Positions 55,922-64,000 of a DNA stretch of 64,000 bases are shown here, in pieces; position 1 is the first letter of the stretch, and every line of letters begins with the position of its first letter. This DNA comes from Gammaproteobacteria bacterium (GTDB lineage Bacteria; Pseudomonadota; Gammaproteobacteria; CAIRSR01). The notes beneath the pieces are model-generated. The model saw only the letters and a program-made list of their open reading frames with translations, made no database searches and had not been told where the DNA came from. The translations under genes and the position numbers were made by a program. The stretch lies in the NCBI GenBank assembly GCA_963575655.1, contig CAUYTY010000206.1, forward strand, positions 1 through 64,000, in the 5' to 3' direction.

Positions 55922-57067
55922 ATGATCGATCCTTCCCTTGACTCTGCGGAAAGCCTACGCCTACGTGTGGTCCGATTATTAGATCTGACTACGCGATCAC
56001 TGGCCGCGCGGGTGTTACATATTATTAATGTAATAATTATCAGCGGGGGAGTGGTCGGTATTGTCCTGGTATCCGATCCCGATTATCGACTGTTTGCACC
56101 ACTGCTGGTTGATATTTTGTTAACGGTATTTCTGCTGGAATATCTGTGTCGTCTGTGGGTCGCCCCCGAACTGGTGACCGTAGAACATCGTCGCGGGGCA
56201 CGCTGGCGTTGGATAATCTCGGCTTCAGGGTTGGTCGATGGATTAGCGGTTATTGCTATTGCGATCGAGTGGCTGGCCGGATTGGCGCCGATCCATGCCG
56301 ATATGTTTGGTGTACTTTGGGTCTTCAAATTGGCACGCTATTCCCAAGGGCTGTCCGTACTGGGGCGGGTGATTCAATTGGAGGCCGAACCACTCATTAG
56401 CGTATTGTTCACCTTTACGGTTGTGCTGCTATTTGCGGCAGTACTGATCTACCTGATTGAAGGTGAAGGTCAAGCCGATAGCTTCGGCAGCGTACCCAAG
56501 GCATTGTGGTGGACCATCGTAACGCTGACCACCACTGGTTATGGTGACGCTATACCCATTACGATAGTAGGACGGATCCTCGCCGGTATCGTGATGATGT
56601 GTGGAATTATTTTATTTGCACTATGGGCGGCGATCCTCGCCACCGGTTTTTCCCAAGAGATGCGACGGCGCGCATTCCTCAAGACCTGGGATCTGGTAGC
56701 CCAGGTACCTCTATTCGATAGGGTAGGTGCTGCAGTTATCTCCGAAGTCGCACAACGATTGCGTCCACGCGAGGTCGCGACCGGTACGGTCATTCTGCGC
56801 AAGGGGGAGATTGGTGATTGCATGTATTTCATCGTGAGTGGTGAAATCATGATCGATATTGGGGATCAAGTGGTCCTGCTGCATGATGGGGCCTTTTTTG
56901 GTGAATTGGCGCTAATCACAGGCGCACGCCGCAACGCTACTGCGAGCGCGACCCACCCCACTCAACTGTTGCTATTCGACATTGCCGATTTCCGAGATTT
57001 GGCTGCCCGCCACCCTGATCTAACCGCCGCTATCCACGAAGAAGCCGAACGTCGACTCAAAGGGTAA
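55922..57067 (+). CDS. Six-helix K+ channel with cyclic-nucleotide-binding domain
   Basis: A 381-residue protein: six membrane helices, the K+ selectivity filter TTTGYGD (203-209) in WTIVTLTTTGYGDAIPI, and a C-terminal cyclic-nucleotide-binding domain (about 255-375) with the phosphate cassette FFGELALITGARRNATA. The fourth helix (VLWVFKLARYSQGLSVLGRVI) carries few basic residues, so voltage gating is likely weak, as in the MlotiK1-type bacterial channels that are gated by cAMP. With kup upstream it gives a route for both uptake and release of potassium. Confidence 0.92.
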   Translation: MIDPSLDSAESLRLRVVRLLDLTTRSLAARVLHIINVIIISGGVVGIVLVSDPDYRLFAPLLVDILLTVFLLEYLCRLWVAPELVTVEHRRGARWRWIISASGLVDGLAVIAIAIEWLAGLAPIHADMFGVLWVFKLARYSQGLSVLGRVIQLEAEPLISVLFTFTVVLLFAAVLIYLIEGEGQADSFGSVPKALWWTIVTLTTTGYGDAIPITIVGRILAGIVMMCGIILFALWAAILATGFSQEMRRRAFLKTWDLVAQVPLFDRVGAAVISEVAQRLRPREVATGTVILRKGEIGDCMYFIVSGEIMIDIGDQVVLLHDGAFFGELALITGARRNATASATHPTQLLLFDIADFRDLAARHPDLTAAIHEEAERRLKG

Positions 57068-57244
57068 TCATTCACTTCCGCGTTGACCACCATTAGATGC
57101 ACCCGTGCAGGAGGGTCTCTGGCGCGCTAGGATGATCCGCTTCCGACGTTATATGCCTATCCAGCGCGGGTACTCGGCGTACTGTGGCAACGATTGCGGT
57201 AATCGTTGCATTTAAGGTGTGGTGTGTCAGCCCTGACCGTAGCT

Positions 57245-58615
57245 TTACAACCAATCCAACGCCTCTTGCAGACGCTGCACCGCTATTACTTCCATACCTT
57301 CTGGACCTTTCTTGGGGGCATTGGCTCGGGGGATGACGGCACGCGTAAAACCATGCTTGGCGGCCTCGCGAAGGCGTTCCTGCCCTCCGGGGACGGGGCG
57401 AATCTCACCGGAAAGACCGACCTCGCCGAACAATATCAAGTGATGGGAGAGGGGGCGATTACGTAGGCTGGAAACAATTGCGGCTAGTACCGGTAGATCA
57501 GCGGCCGTCTCTCCGATGCGTACCCCACCCACCATATTGACGAACACATCTTGGTCATAGGTAATCACCCCGCAGTGGCGATGTAATACGGCTAACAACA
57601 TGGCCAATCGGCTGGGGTCCAGGCCCAGACAGACCCGTCGCGGCGTGGGTGAATGCGTTTCGTCTACCAGGGCTTGGACCTCCACCAATAAGGGGCGGGT
57701 TCCTTCACGGGTCACCATTACCACACTGCCTGGCGCCTCTTCTTCACCTCGTGACAGAAAGATGGCCGATGGATTGCTCACCCCACGCAGCCCGCGTTCG
57801 GTCATGGCAAAAACGCCTAGTTCATTGACTGCCCCGAAACGGTTCTTGATGGCACGCACCACCCGAAAGGTACTGCCTGTATCCCCTTCAAAGTAAAGGA
57901 CGGTATCGACCATATGCTCCAAGACCCTCGGCCCCGCCAGCATCCCCTCTTTGGTCACATGGCCCACCAGAAACAGTGCTGTACCTGTACCCTTGGCATA
58001 GCGCACCAGTTGAGCGGCACTCTCGCGCACCTGTGCCACCGAGCCGGGCGCTGAGTGCAACAATTCGGTGTAGACCGTCTGGATAGAATCGATCACCATC
58101 ACTCGTGGTTGAGTGGCCCGTGCAGCGGCCAACACCCCTTCGATCCGCGTCTCTGCCAGCACGGGTAGTTCCACCCCTCCTAGCCCCAAGCGCCGCGCCC
58201 GTAAGGAAACCTGTTGCAGCGATTCCTCCCCAGTTACATAAAGCACCAACAAGCGGGCATGAAGATCCGCCAATGCTTGGAGCAGGAGCGTAGATTTACC
58301 GATTCCAGGGTCTCCACCGATGAGGACCACGGACCCTTCTACCAACCCCCCGCCCAACACGCGATCCAGCTCATCCAACCCGGTAGGACTGCGCATCTCC
58401 TCGCTTACCTGCACTCGGGCCAGCGACTGGATGCTCCCAGTATCTACCCCAGCGATGGCGAAACGGGATGATTTGGACGGAGGATTGGGGAGTTCTACAG
58501 TTTCCTCCAGGGTGTTCCATCCCTCGCAGTCGGAACACTGACCAGACCATTTGGGGAACTTTGCCCCACACTCTCGACAGGTATAAACGGTTTTAGTACG
58601 GGTCATACTGGCCAT
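57245..58615 (-). CDS. radA: DNA repair protein RadA/Sms
   Basis: A 456-residue RecA-like protein with an N-terminal zinc finger (C13-x2-C16 ... C27-x2-C30 in CRECGAKFPKWSGQCSDC), Walker A GGDPGIGKST, the RadA-specific KNRFG motif (AIKNRFGAVNELGVF) and a C-terminal Lon-like domain (FVNMVGGVRIGETAADLPV, GEVGLSGEIRPV). It drives branch migration in recombination. No unusual features. Confidence 0.96.
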   Translation of the reverse strand: MASMTRTKTVYTCRECGAKFPKWSGQCSDCEGWNTLEETVELPNPPSKSSRFAIAGVDTGSIQSLARVQVSEEMRSPTGLDELDRVLGGGLVEGSVVLIGGDPGIGKSTLLLQALADLHARLLVLYVTGEESLQQVSLRARRLGLGGVELPVLAETRIEGVLAAARATQPRVMVIDSIQTVYTELLHSAPGSVAQVRESAAQLVRYAKGTGTALFLVGHVTKEGMLAGPRVLEHMVDTVLYFEGDTGSTFRVVRAIKNRFGAVNELGVFAMTERGLRGVSNPSAIFLSRGEEEAPGSVVMVTREGTRPLLVEVQALVDETHSPTPRRVCLGLDPSRLAMLLAVLHRHCGVITYDQDVFVNMVGGVRIGETAADLPVLAAIVSSLRNRPLSHHLILFGEVGLSGEIRPVPGGQERLREAAKHGFTRAVIPRANAPKKGPEGMEVIAVQRLQEALDWL

Positions 58616-59075
58616 TCGCCTTTTTAAAACGACAGAGTTTAGTCTATCTTTCCATTAGGGGTATAATTATTGTGCGGAATTATGGGTAAACAAGTTTTTT
58701 ACACCCTCTCACACTTGTTATCATTAGCGGCTTTTTAGCTGGCATCACGCAAACATCCTGCGTCGCATCCCCGGGCATGGTGGTAGAGTGCGAGGATCCT
58801 ATCGATACCCAGAATCATCGAGGGGTGGCCGTTATCTCCCCCCACGCACTGGGGTACCACCACTGCTACGGTGTACCTTTACTCCTCATCTTTCCTGCAG
58901 ACAATGGCCTGACAAAATGGAAGGAAGTGATTCCTGAGCCGACAACAAAGAATGATCGGTTACAGTCTGAACGGATAACCCAAAGATAAGACGGACAAGA
59001 ATACAGAAAAATAAAAGTAGAATAAAACAAAATTATGGAAATGATTTCGAGTAACCTTTGCGTTTACCTTTCTCT
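58616..59075. other. Intergenic region, no supported gene
   Basis: About 460 bp between the divergent radA and cheD genes. An open frame at 58777-58989 shows no family features or ribosome site. The last 100 bp are AT-rich, consistent with a promoter for cheD. Confidence 0.45.
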
Positions 59076-59582
59076 ATGACTGATCTCCATATCACAGAAC
59101 ATTATCTTTATCCGGGCCAGCGTTGGTTCGGGCGGGGAAAGATGCAATTGCGAACGCTGCTCGGCTCTTGTGTGGCGATTACTCTTTGGCATCCAGGTTT
59201 AGGTATGGGAGGGATGTGTCACTACCTGCTCCCTGAAGATCCAGGAAGGAGTCAGGGGCGACTATTAGATCCTCGCTATGCGAACGAAGCAGTGGCGTTA
59301 TTCTTGCGCGATATAAAGCGAGCGGGTACCTGTCCGGCGGATTATCAGGTGGGATTATTTGGCGGTGGTAATATGTTTACCACCCTGGAACGGGCGTGGT
59401 CGGTGGATGTCGGGCGGCGTAATGCGGAGACGGGTCGTTTTTTGTTGCGTAATCATGGATTCCCAGTTACCTACGAGGACCTGGAGGGAAGACTCCATCG
59501 TCAGATAATCTTGGATATGTACACCGGTACTCTCTCACTACGGCGTGGTACCGAACGGTCAATAATTCTTCCACCTCGCTAG
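59076..59582 (+). CDS. cheD: Chemoreceptor glutamine deamidase CheD
   Basis: A 168-residue protein from ATG 59076 ([21 protein letters not shown]); a TTG at 59058 is an alternative. It shows the CheD signature [29 protein letters not shown], with the catalytic Cys and His, and GLFGGGNMF. It converts receptor glutamines to glutamates and can cooperate with CheC. CheC proteins are encoded at 44721 and 45827, and CheB follows about 150 bp downstream. Confidence 0.93.
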   Translation: MTDLHITEHYLYPGQRWFGRGKMQLRTLLGSCVAITLWHPGLGMGGMCHYLLPEDPGRSQGRLLDPRYANEAVALFLRDIKRAGTCPADYQVGLFGGGNMFTTLERAWSVDVGRRNAETGRFLLRNHGFPVTYEDLEGRLHRQIILDMYTGTLSLRRGTERSIILPPR

Positions 59583-59591
59583 CAAGCCTCT

Positions 59592-59645
59592 GGGTCATTA
59601 TTCTGGTAATCCCTGTCGGAATAACGAATAGGTGGCAACTTGGGC
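59592..59645. repeat. R1-type half palindrome
   Basis: ggtcattattctggtaatcc ... gtcggaataacg followed by aataggtggcaacttgggct, the right half of an R1 element, between cheD and cheB. Confidence 0.6.
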
Positions 59646-59728
59646 TATTTAGAACGGTTGTCAATTCTTTGAGGTGTTTTTTTACCAATACGTGGTTGAC
59701 ACGTAACATCAAGATTGAGGAGAGGATT

Positions 59729-60823
59729 GTGGCGAAAATTAGGGTGCTTGTGGTCGACGATTCTGCGGTCGTGCGCCAGGTTATGTCTGCGGTACTCAGT
59801 GCCGATCCCGATATCAAAGTCATTGCCACCGCAGCGGACCCTATTTTTGCGATGGCCAAAATGCAGGTGGAGTGGCCCGATGTCATTACCCTGGACATCG
59901 AGATGCCGCGCATGGATGGTCTTAGCTTCCTGCGTCGCATCATGGCGGAACGTCCCACCCCGGTGGTGGTGTGCTCCACCCTTACCGAGGCTGGTACCAA
60001 AACCGCTCTGGAGGCCTTGGAAGCAGGTGCTGCCGAAGTTATTGCCAAACCCAAGGTGGGATTGCACGACTACCTCACCGAATCTGCCGCAGCCTTAATT
60101 CAGGTAGTGAAAGCGGCTGCCCGCGCCAATCCCCGTCGCTTAGTCGCAGCATCATCGACACGGGCTATGGTCGCCCCGCCACCTAAGCTTTCTGCGGATG
60201 TCATCCTGCCTCCTATCTCCCAGCGTCGTAACATCCCACACGGCACAGAGCGGCTGGTAGCCATCGGTACCTCCACCGGCGGGACTCAGGCATTGGAACT
60301 CGTACTTCGCGCGTTACCACGAGAAGTACCAGGGATTGTTATCGTCCAACACATGCCAGAGCGATTTACCAATGCCTTTGCCTCTCGGTTGGACAGTCTC
60401 TGTGCCCTAGATGTACGAGAAGCCCGCGATGGTGAACGGGTGACCTCGGGATGTGCCCTCATTGCACCGGGTGGTCGTCACTTGTTGGTGGTGCCTGCGC
60501 CCACGGGAGGATATCAAGTGGAGGTGCGCGACGGTCCTCCGGTAAGTCGTCATCGTCCCTCTGTAAACGTTTTGTTCCGTTCCGTGGCCCGAGCTGCTGG
60601 CTCGAACGCCCTGGGGGTCATCATGACGGGCATGGGCGACGACGGGGCAACCGGACTTATGGAGATGCACCAAACCGGCGCGCGCACCGTGGCCCAGGAT
60701 GAGGCATCTTGTGTGGTCTACGGAATGCCCAAAGAAGCGGTGGCATTGGGGGCAGTCGATCGGATTCTGCCTCTTTCCGAGATTCCCCAGGCTATTGTGG
60801 AGAGTGGTGGGAGGCACCGCTGA
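59729..60823 (+). CDS. cheB: Chemotaxis methylesterase CheB
   Basis: I take the GTG start at 59729 ([19 protein letters not shown]), with GAGGAGAGG upstream, giving 364 residues. It has an N-terminal receiver domain (phosphoacceptor in [12 protein letters not shown]) and a C-terminal esterase with the Ser-His-Asp site: [27 protein letters not shown] and GMGDDGATG. It removes methyl groups from receptors when phosphorylated by CheA. It lies after cheD; cheR is not in the window. Confidence 0.95.
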   Translation: MAKIRVLVVDDSAVVRQVMSAVLSADPDIKVIATAADPIFAMAKMQVEWPDVITLDIEMPRMDGLSFLRRIMAERPTPVVVCSTLTEAGTKTALEALEAGAAEVIAKPKVGLHDYLTESAAALIQVVKAAARANPRRLVAASSTRAMVAPPPKLSADVILPPISQRRNIPHGTERLVAIGTSTGGTQALELVLRALPREVPGIVIVQHMPERFTNAFASRLDSLCALDVREARDGERVTSGCALIAPGGRHLLVVPAPTGGYQVEVRDGPPVSRHRPSVNVLFRSVARAAGSNALGVIMTGMGDDGATGLMEMHQTGARTVAQDEASCVVYGMPKEAVALGAVDRILPLSEIPQAIVESGGRHR

Positions 60824-60906
60824 GAAACATTCTTAAGGCTAGGTAATCGTTCTCTGTTGATCTGGGGCAAATTTCTTCGGAAATAGTTTTAAATGGGGAT
60901 GGCGCT

Positions 60907-61149
60907 GTGGTTACGGTTACAGTCAAATTTTTTGCCAGTCTGCGTGAATACCTGGATTGTGCCGAGACACGCCTTGTATTAGATGAGGTGCCTACCGTAG
61001 CAACGATCTGGGAACGAGCGGCCGGAGGCCAACCATTACCAAACCATACCCTGGCAGCGGTGAATATGGAATATGCTCGCTTTGATCGTGCGGTTGCCAA
61101 CGGCGATGAAGTGGCCTTTTTCCCGCCAGTAACGGGAGGCGCTTGGTGA
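60907..61149 (+). CDS. moaD: Molybdopterin synthase small subunit, C-terminus extended past Gly-Gly
   Basis: An 80-residue ubiquitin-like protein with GTG start: VTVKFFASLREYLD, then VAFFPPVTGG. MoaD carries sulfur as a thiocarboxylate on its terminal glycine. Here the frame continues two residues, ending GGAW, so the usual terminal Gly is not exposed. The stop overlaps the GTG start of moaE (GTGA, 61146-61149). Either a processing step removes the last two residues or the annotation of this end differs in the living gene. Confidence 0.9.
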   Translation: MVTVTVKFFASLREYLDCAETRLVLDEVPTVATIWERAAGGQPLPNHTLAAVNMEYARFDRAVANGDEVAFFPPVTGGAW

Positions 61150-61586
61150 AAATTGAATTACGAGCGCAGCCGTTTGACCCATGGCAGGAATTGGCTCGTC
61201 ATGAAGAAATTTTGCGTATCCAGCATCACGGTAGCTATGGGGCGGCAGCGGTCTTTGTTGGCAGCGTACGCGACTTTACCGACGAAAAAACGGTCCATGC
61301 CTTAGCCCTGGAACATTACCCCGGAATGACGGAACACCACCTGGAAGCCATTACTCACGAAGCGTTGGAGCGTTGGCAATTAGTGGATGCCCTTATTCTT
61401 CATCGCCATGGTGAACTGTCTCCCAGCGACCCTATCGTATTGATAGCCGCGTGGTCAGCCCATCGTACGGCGGCTTTTGAGGCTTGTCGCTATCTCATCG
61501 AGGAATTAAAGTCCCGAGTCCCCTTTTGGAAGCGTGAAAGCTTGCCCACCGGTCCACGCTGGGTAACCCACAATACTCCAGGTTGA
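61146..61586 (+). CDS. moaE: Molybdopterin synthase large subunit
   Basis: I take the GTG start at 61146 (MKIELRAQPFDPWQELARHEE), giving 146 residues. MoaE features are GAAAVFVGSVRDFTDE, LALEHYPGMTEHHLEAI, LILHRHGELSPSDPIVLIAAWSAHR, and the active lysines in ELKSRVPFWKRE. With MoaD it inserts the dithiolene sulfurs into precursor Z to form molybdopterin. It overlaps moaD by four bases. Confidence 0.95.
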   Translation: MKIELRAQPFDPWQELARHEEILRIQHHGSYGAAAVFVGSVRDFTDEKTVHALALEHYPGMTEHHLEAITHEALERWQLVDALILHRHGELSPSDPIVLIAAWSAHRTAAFEACRYLIEELKSRVPFWKRESLPTGPRWVTHNTPG

Positions 61587-61754
61587 GATTGATTCCTGAA
61601 CGAATCACCGCTGGCAACAACATTGAGAAACAATCTCCACGTTGACGCAACGCGCATAACGAATAGCTGCATCCGTCTATAGATTGAAACCACGACCAAA
61701 TTTATCAGATCGCTACGCAGCACTTGATGGATTGCTCCCCTCAAGAAGTATGAT

Positions 61755-64000
61755 ATGAACCGGAATCTAGTTATTCCTGTCTTCTTTCTTATCTATAGCC
61801 TGACCAATATTACCTGGGGCGTAGAGAATAGCTTCGAGGAATTTCTCCACAAAGGGAAAGAGTATTTCAATCAAGGTCAGTATTTTCTAGCGCTGGATGA
61901 CTTACAGTCAGCACAAGCTCGAGCAGATACTCTTGAGCAACGAGCACAAGCTAATGGAATGCTCGGCTTGACCCATTACCAGATGCGGCACCGTGAACAA
62001 GCCAATGCCCTACTGCGCCAAGCCATCGATTCTGGTACAGGCGATATCCCAGATCGTGTCCATTGGACCACTACCCTGGCCGATCTCCAGGCCAACCAAG
62101 GTCAGTTCGAATACGCCCACCGTTTGTATGCAGACGCCACGAAAATTGCGGGCGATGATCCCGAATTACGTACCACTATTCATCTAAGACAGGCCATTTC
62201 ACTTTCGCCAGAGCAACGGCTGGCGGAACTCGTACGTATTCACCACACGCTTGGTGATATCACCAATTCAATAGCGTGCGCCCGTTATCTTCTCGATCTG
62301 GGAACCCAGGCACAGGAATTAGGCATCACAGGATTGAAACTCGCATATACCAGTTTCGAGCAAGCCCGCCAGAAATTAGACGAACAACAACCACGCCTGT
62401 TGGCAGATGCGCTCGACGGGCTCGCTCAATTGTATGAAGACCAGAAACGTTATAACGAATCTTTACATCTAAACCAGCAGGCCATTCTATTGGGACAGAG
62501 GATAGCCGCCCACGACCTGCTATTGGAATTGGAATGGCGCCAGGCTCGTTTATATCGGAACTTGCAACAACCCGCCCCAGCGTTGGCCGCCTATCAACGT
62601 ACCGTTGAACACGTCGAGGCCATTCGACAAGACCTCCCGCTCAAATATCACCATGGCCGTTCTTCATTTCGCGAGATTTTGGAACCGATATATCTCGGGC
62701 TGGCCGATCTGTTATTGGCTGAAGCCAAGAAGATGAACGGTGAAGGCAAGACCGAATTGCTGTACCGGGCGCGTGAGGCAGTAGAATTGATTAAGGCGTC
62801 GGAACTAGAAGATTTTCTCGGTGGACGTTGCGCCATACACCGTAACCAAAGTACGTTATTGGAGGCAGTGGATCCCACAACGGCCATTCTCTATCCCATT
62901 CTCTTGCCGGAACGATTGGAGTTATTGGTGAGCAGCGGTGGTGAGATACGACAATATACCCAATCGGTAAGTGCCGCTACTCTGCAGGGTTTGACCCACC
63001 AATTAGCACGTGGTCTACGTGTGGGAAAAAGCAATACCAAAACCATCGCCCAGCAGCTTTATGGTTGGTTGATCGCCCCGGCACAACCTTGGTTGCATCA
63101 ACGTCAGGTGCAAACGCTGGTGATGGTACCCGATGGCGTGCTACGCTTGATTCCGCCTGCCGCTCTATACGATGGAAGGCATTATTTGATCGAGGACTAC
63201 GCACTGGCTACCTCTCCCGGTCTAACGTTGTTTGGGGCGACGCCACTTCAGCAGCAAAAGGTTAAAATCCTACTGGCAGGAATGAGCGAACCAGGTGCGG
63301 TGATTGAACATCTGCCACCAGCTTCTCTGCAAAATCTGATTGATGGCAACGAGCGGGGATTCAATCTAGACCAAGCCCCCCCCCCGCCACCACGCCTTAC
63401 CGATGAATTTAGTAAATACCGTGGCAATCGCTAGCCGAGCTCCGAAAATCGATGTAGATCGGCTTAGAAATGACCCCGCAGCACTTAAACGGATTAAAGA
63501 GGAACTCCGTCTGCCCGGTGTTGCTAAAGAGATGGATACCCTCCACCAGGAGATGTCAAGTACGCTACTGATGAACACGGACTTTACCGTAAATAGATTC
63601 AGACAGGAACTTGAGCAGAATTCTTATTCCGTGGTACATATCGCTTCCCACGGTGTATTCGGCCACACCGCTGAAGCTAGTTTTATTATGGCCTACGATA
63701 ACGTTATCGATGTTGTTGGTCTGGAACGGTTGTTCGGATCTGCCAAATCTGGAAAACAACCAGTAGAATTACTCACCCTAAGCGCCTGCCAGACTGCCGA
63801 GGGTGATGATCGTGCCCCAATGGGCCTGAGTGGAATTGCACTCAAGGCAAGGGTTCGTAGCGCTTTGGGTACTCTATGGCCAGTATCCGATGAGGCCACG
63901 CCTCAACTGATGGCAGTATTCTATAAGGCGCTGCTATCACCTGGTATTAGCAAAGCGCAGGCACTACGTCAGGCACAGATTTCTTTACTCAAGCAAGACC
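61755..64000 (+). CDS. Secreted TPR-CHAT protease, frameshifted in a C tract, cut by window edge
   Basis: The protein starts at 61755 with a signal peptide (MNRNLVIPVFFLIYSLTNITWG) and about 350 residues of TPR units (for example FNQGQYFLALDDLQSAQ). A CHAT caspase-like domain follows, opening at about residue 370 (AVDPTTAILYPILLPERLELLV). A run of ten C (63376-63385) shifts the frame to a stop at 63434. With nine C the frame continues through LRLPGVAKEMDTLHQEM, SYSVVHIASHGVFG (catalytic His) and LLTLSACQTAEGDD (catalytic Cys) to the edge. The CHAT dyad is thus intact but out of frame. Such proteins are cysteine proteases. In other bacteria they sit near haemagglutinin-type exoproteins like the one at 29455. 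Confidence 0.88.

Overview
The window looks like chromosomal DNA of a sulfur-oxidising gammaproteobacterium; I cannot name the genus. Three things support this. A soxYZAX thiosulfate-oxidation cluster is present. nadB lies divergent from rpoE-rseA, as in enteric and other gammaproteobacteria, with a degP/mucD-type protease following. purL encodes the large PurL form with a fused glutaminase domain. There are no phage structural genes, no rRNA, no CRISPR array and no intact transposase. One tRNA (Phe, GAA) was found.

Layout. 1-0.4 kb: remnant of a NACHT-type gene. 0.8-6.4 kb: compact accessory chaperone cluster (TPR protein, J-domain protein with a degenerate HPD, GrpE-like, Hsp70, zinc-ribbon protein). 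6.8-9.2 kb: decaying phosphorelay/partner-switch locus (receiver remnant, broken receiver-PP2C phosphatase, RsbW-like kinase). 9.3-12.7 kb: TPR/membrane protein, carbamoylputrescine amidase-like enzyme, PilZ protein, tRNA-Phe. 13.2-15.9 kb: soluble sensor fused to CheW. 16-18.4 kb: sox cluster. 18.7-24 kb: folC, a DUF5131 gene abutting a mobile repeat, rlmH, nadB. 24.2-29.4 kb: rpoE-rseA-degP, an Atm1-type ABC exporter with a coupled small ORF, and a Rap1a/Tai-like protein. 29.5-32.1 kb: TpsA-like exoprotein. 32.6-36.8 kb: pyrD, a DUF2167 pseudogene, trpS, an M50 protease. 37.2-39.7 kb: tandem-repeat secreted protein, small lipoprotein, structured non-coding DNA. 39.7-41.7 kb: livJ-livH without the rest of the operon. 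41.9-46.8 kb: chemotaxis-like operon (CheC fusion, CheY, CheC, GGDEF, CheA). 47-51 kb: purL with a frameshift in a G tract. 51-52.3 kb: non-coding region with a threefold ~324-bp array of DnaA-box-like sites. 52.3-57 kb: second mobile repeat copy, kup, PAP2 phosphatase, cyclic-nucleotide-type K+ channel. 57.2-61.6 kb: radA, cheD, cheB, moaD, moaE. 61.8 kb to the edge: secreted TPR-CHAT protease, frameshifted in a C tract.

Chemotaxis-type signalling is scattered over three places (13 kb, 42-47 kb, 59-61 kb) with no receptor or cheR in view, so further parts must lie elsewhere. Envelope-stress control (RpoE, RseA, DegP), TpsA secretion and Sox periplasmic chemistry all concern the periplasm.

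The most unusual features are: (1) the DnaA-box array, a candidate replication origin or DnaA-titration site; (2) frameshifts sitting in long G/C tracts of otherwise intact genes, purL (11) and the CHAT gene (10); (3) a two-copy 378-bp element with compensatory changes in its end hairpin, sharing a core with a third structured region; (4) a CheA-like regulatory domain fused to CheC while the local CheA lacks it; (5) a 13-residue repeat protein encoded by a 78-bp DNA repeat. Several small palindromic repeat families fill the gaps between genes. All assignments are from reading the sequence; no database search was run.
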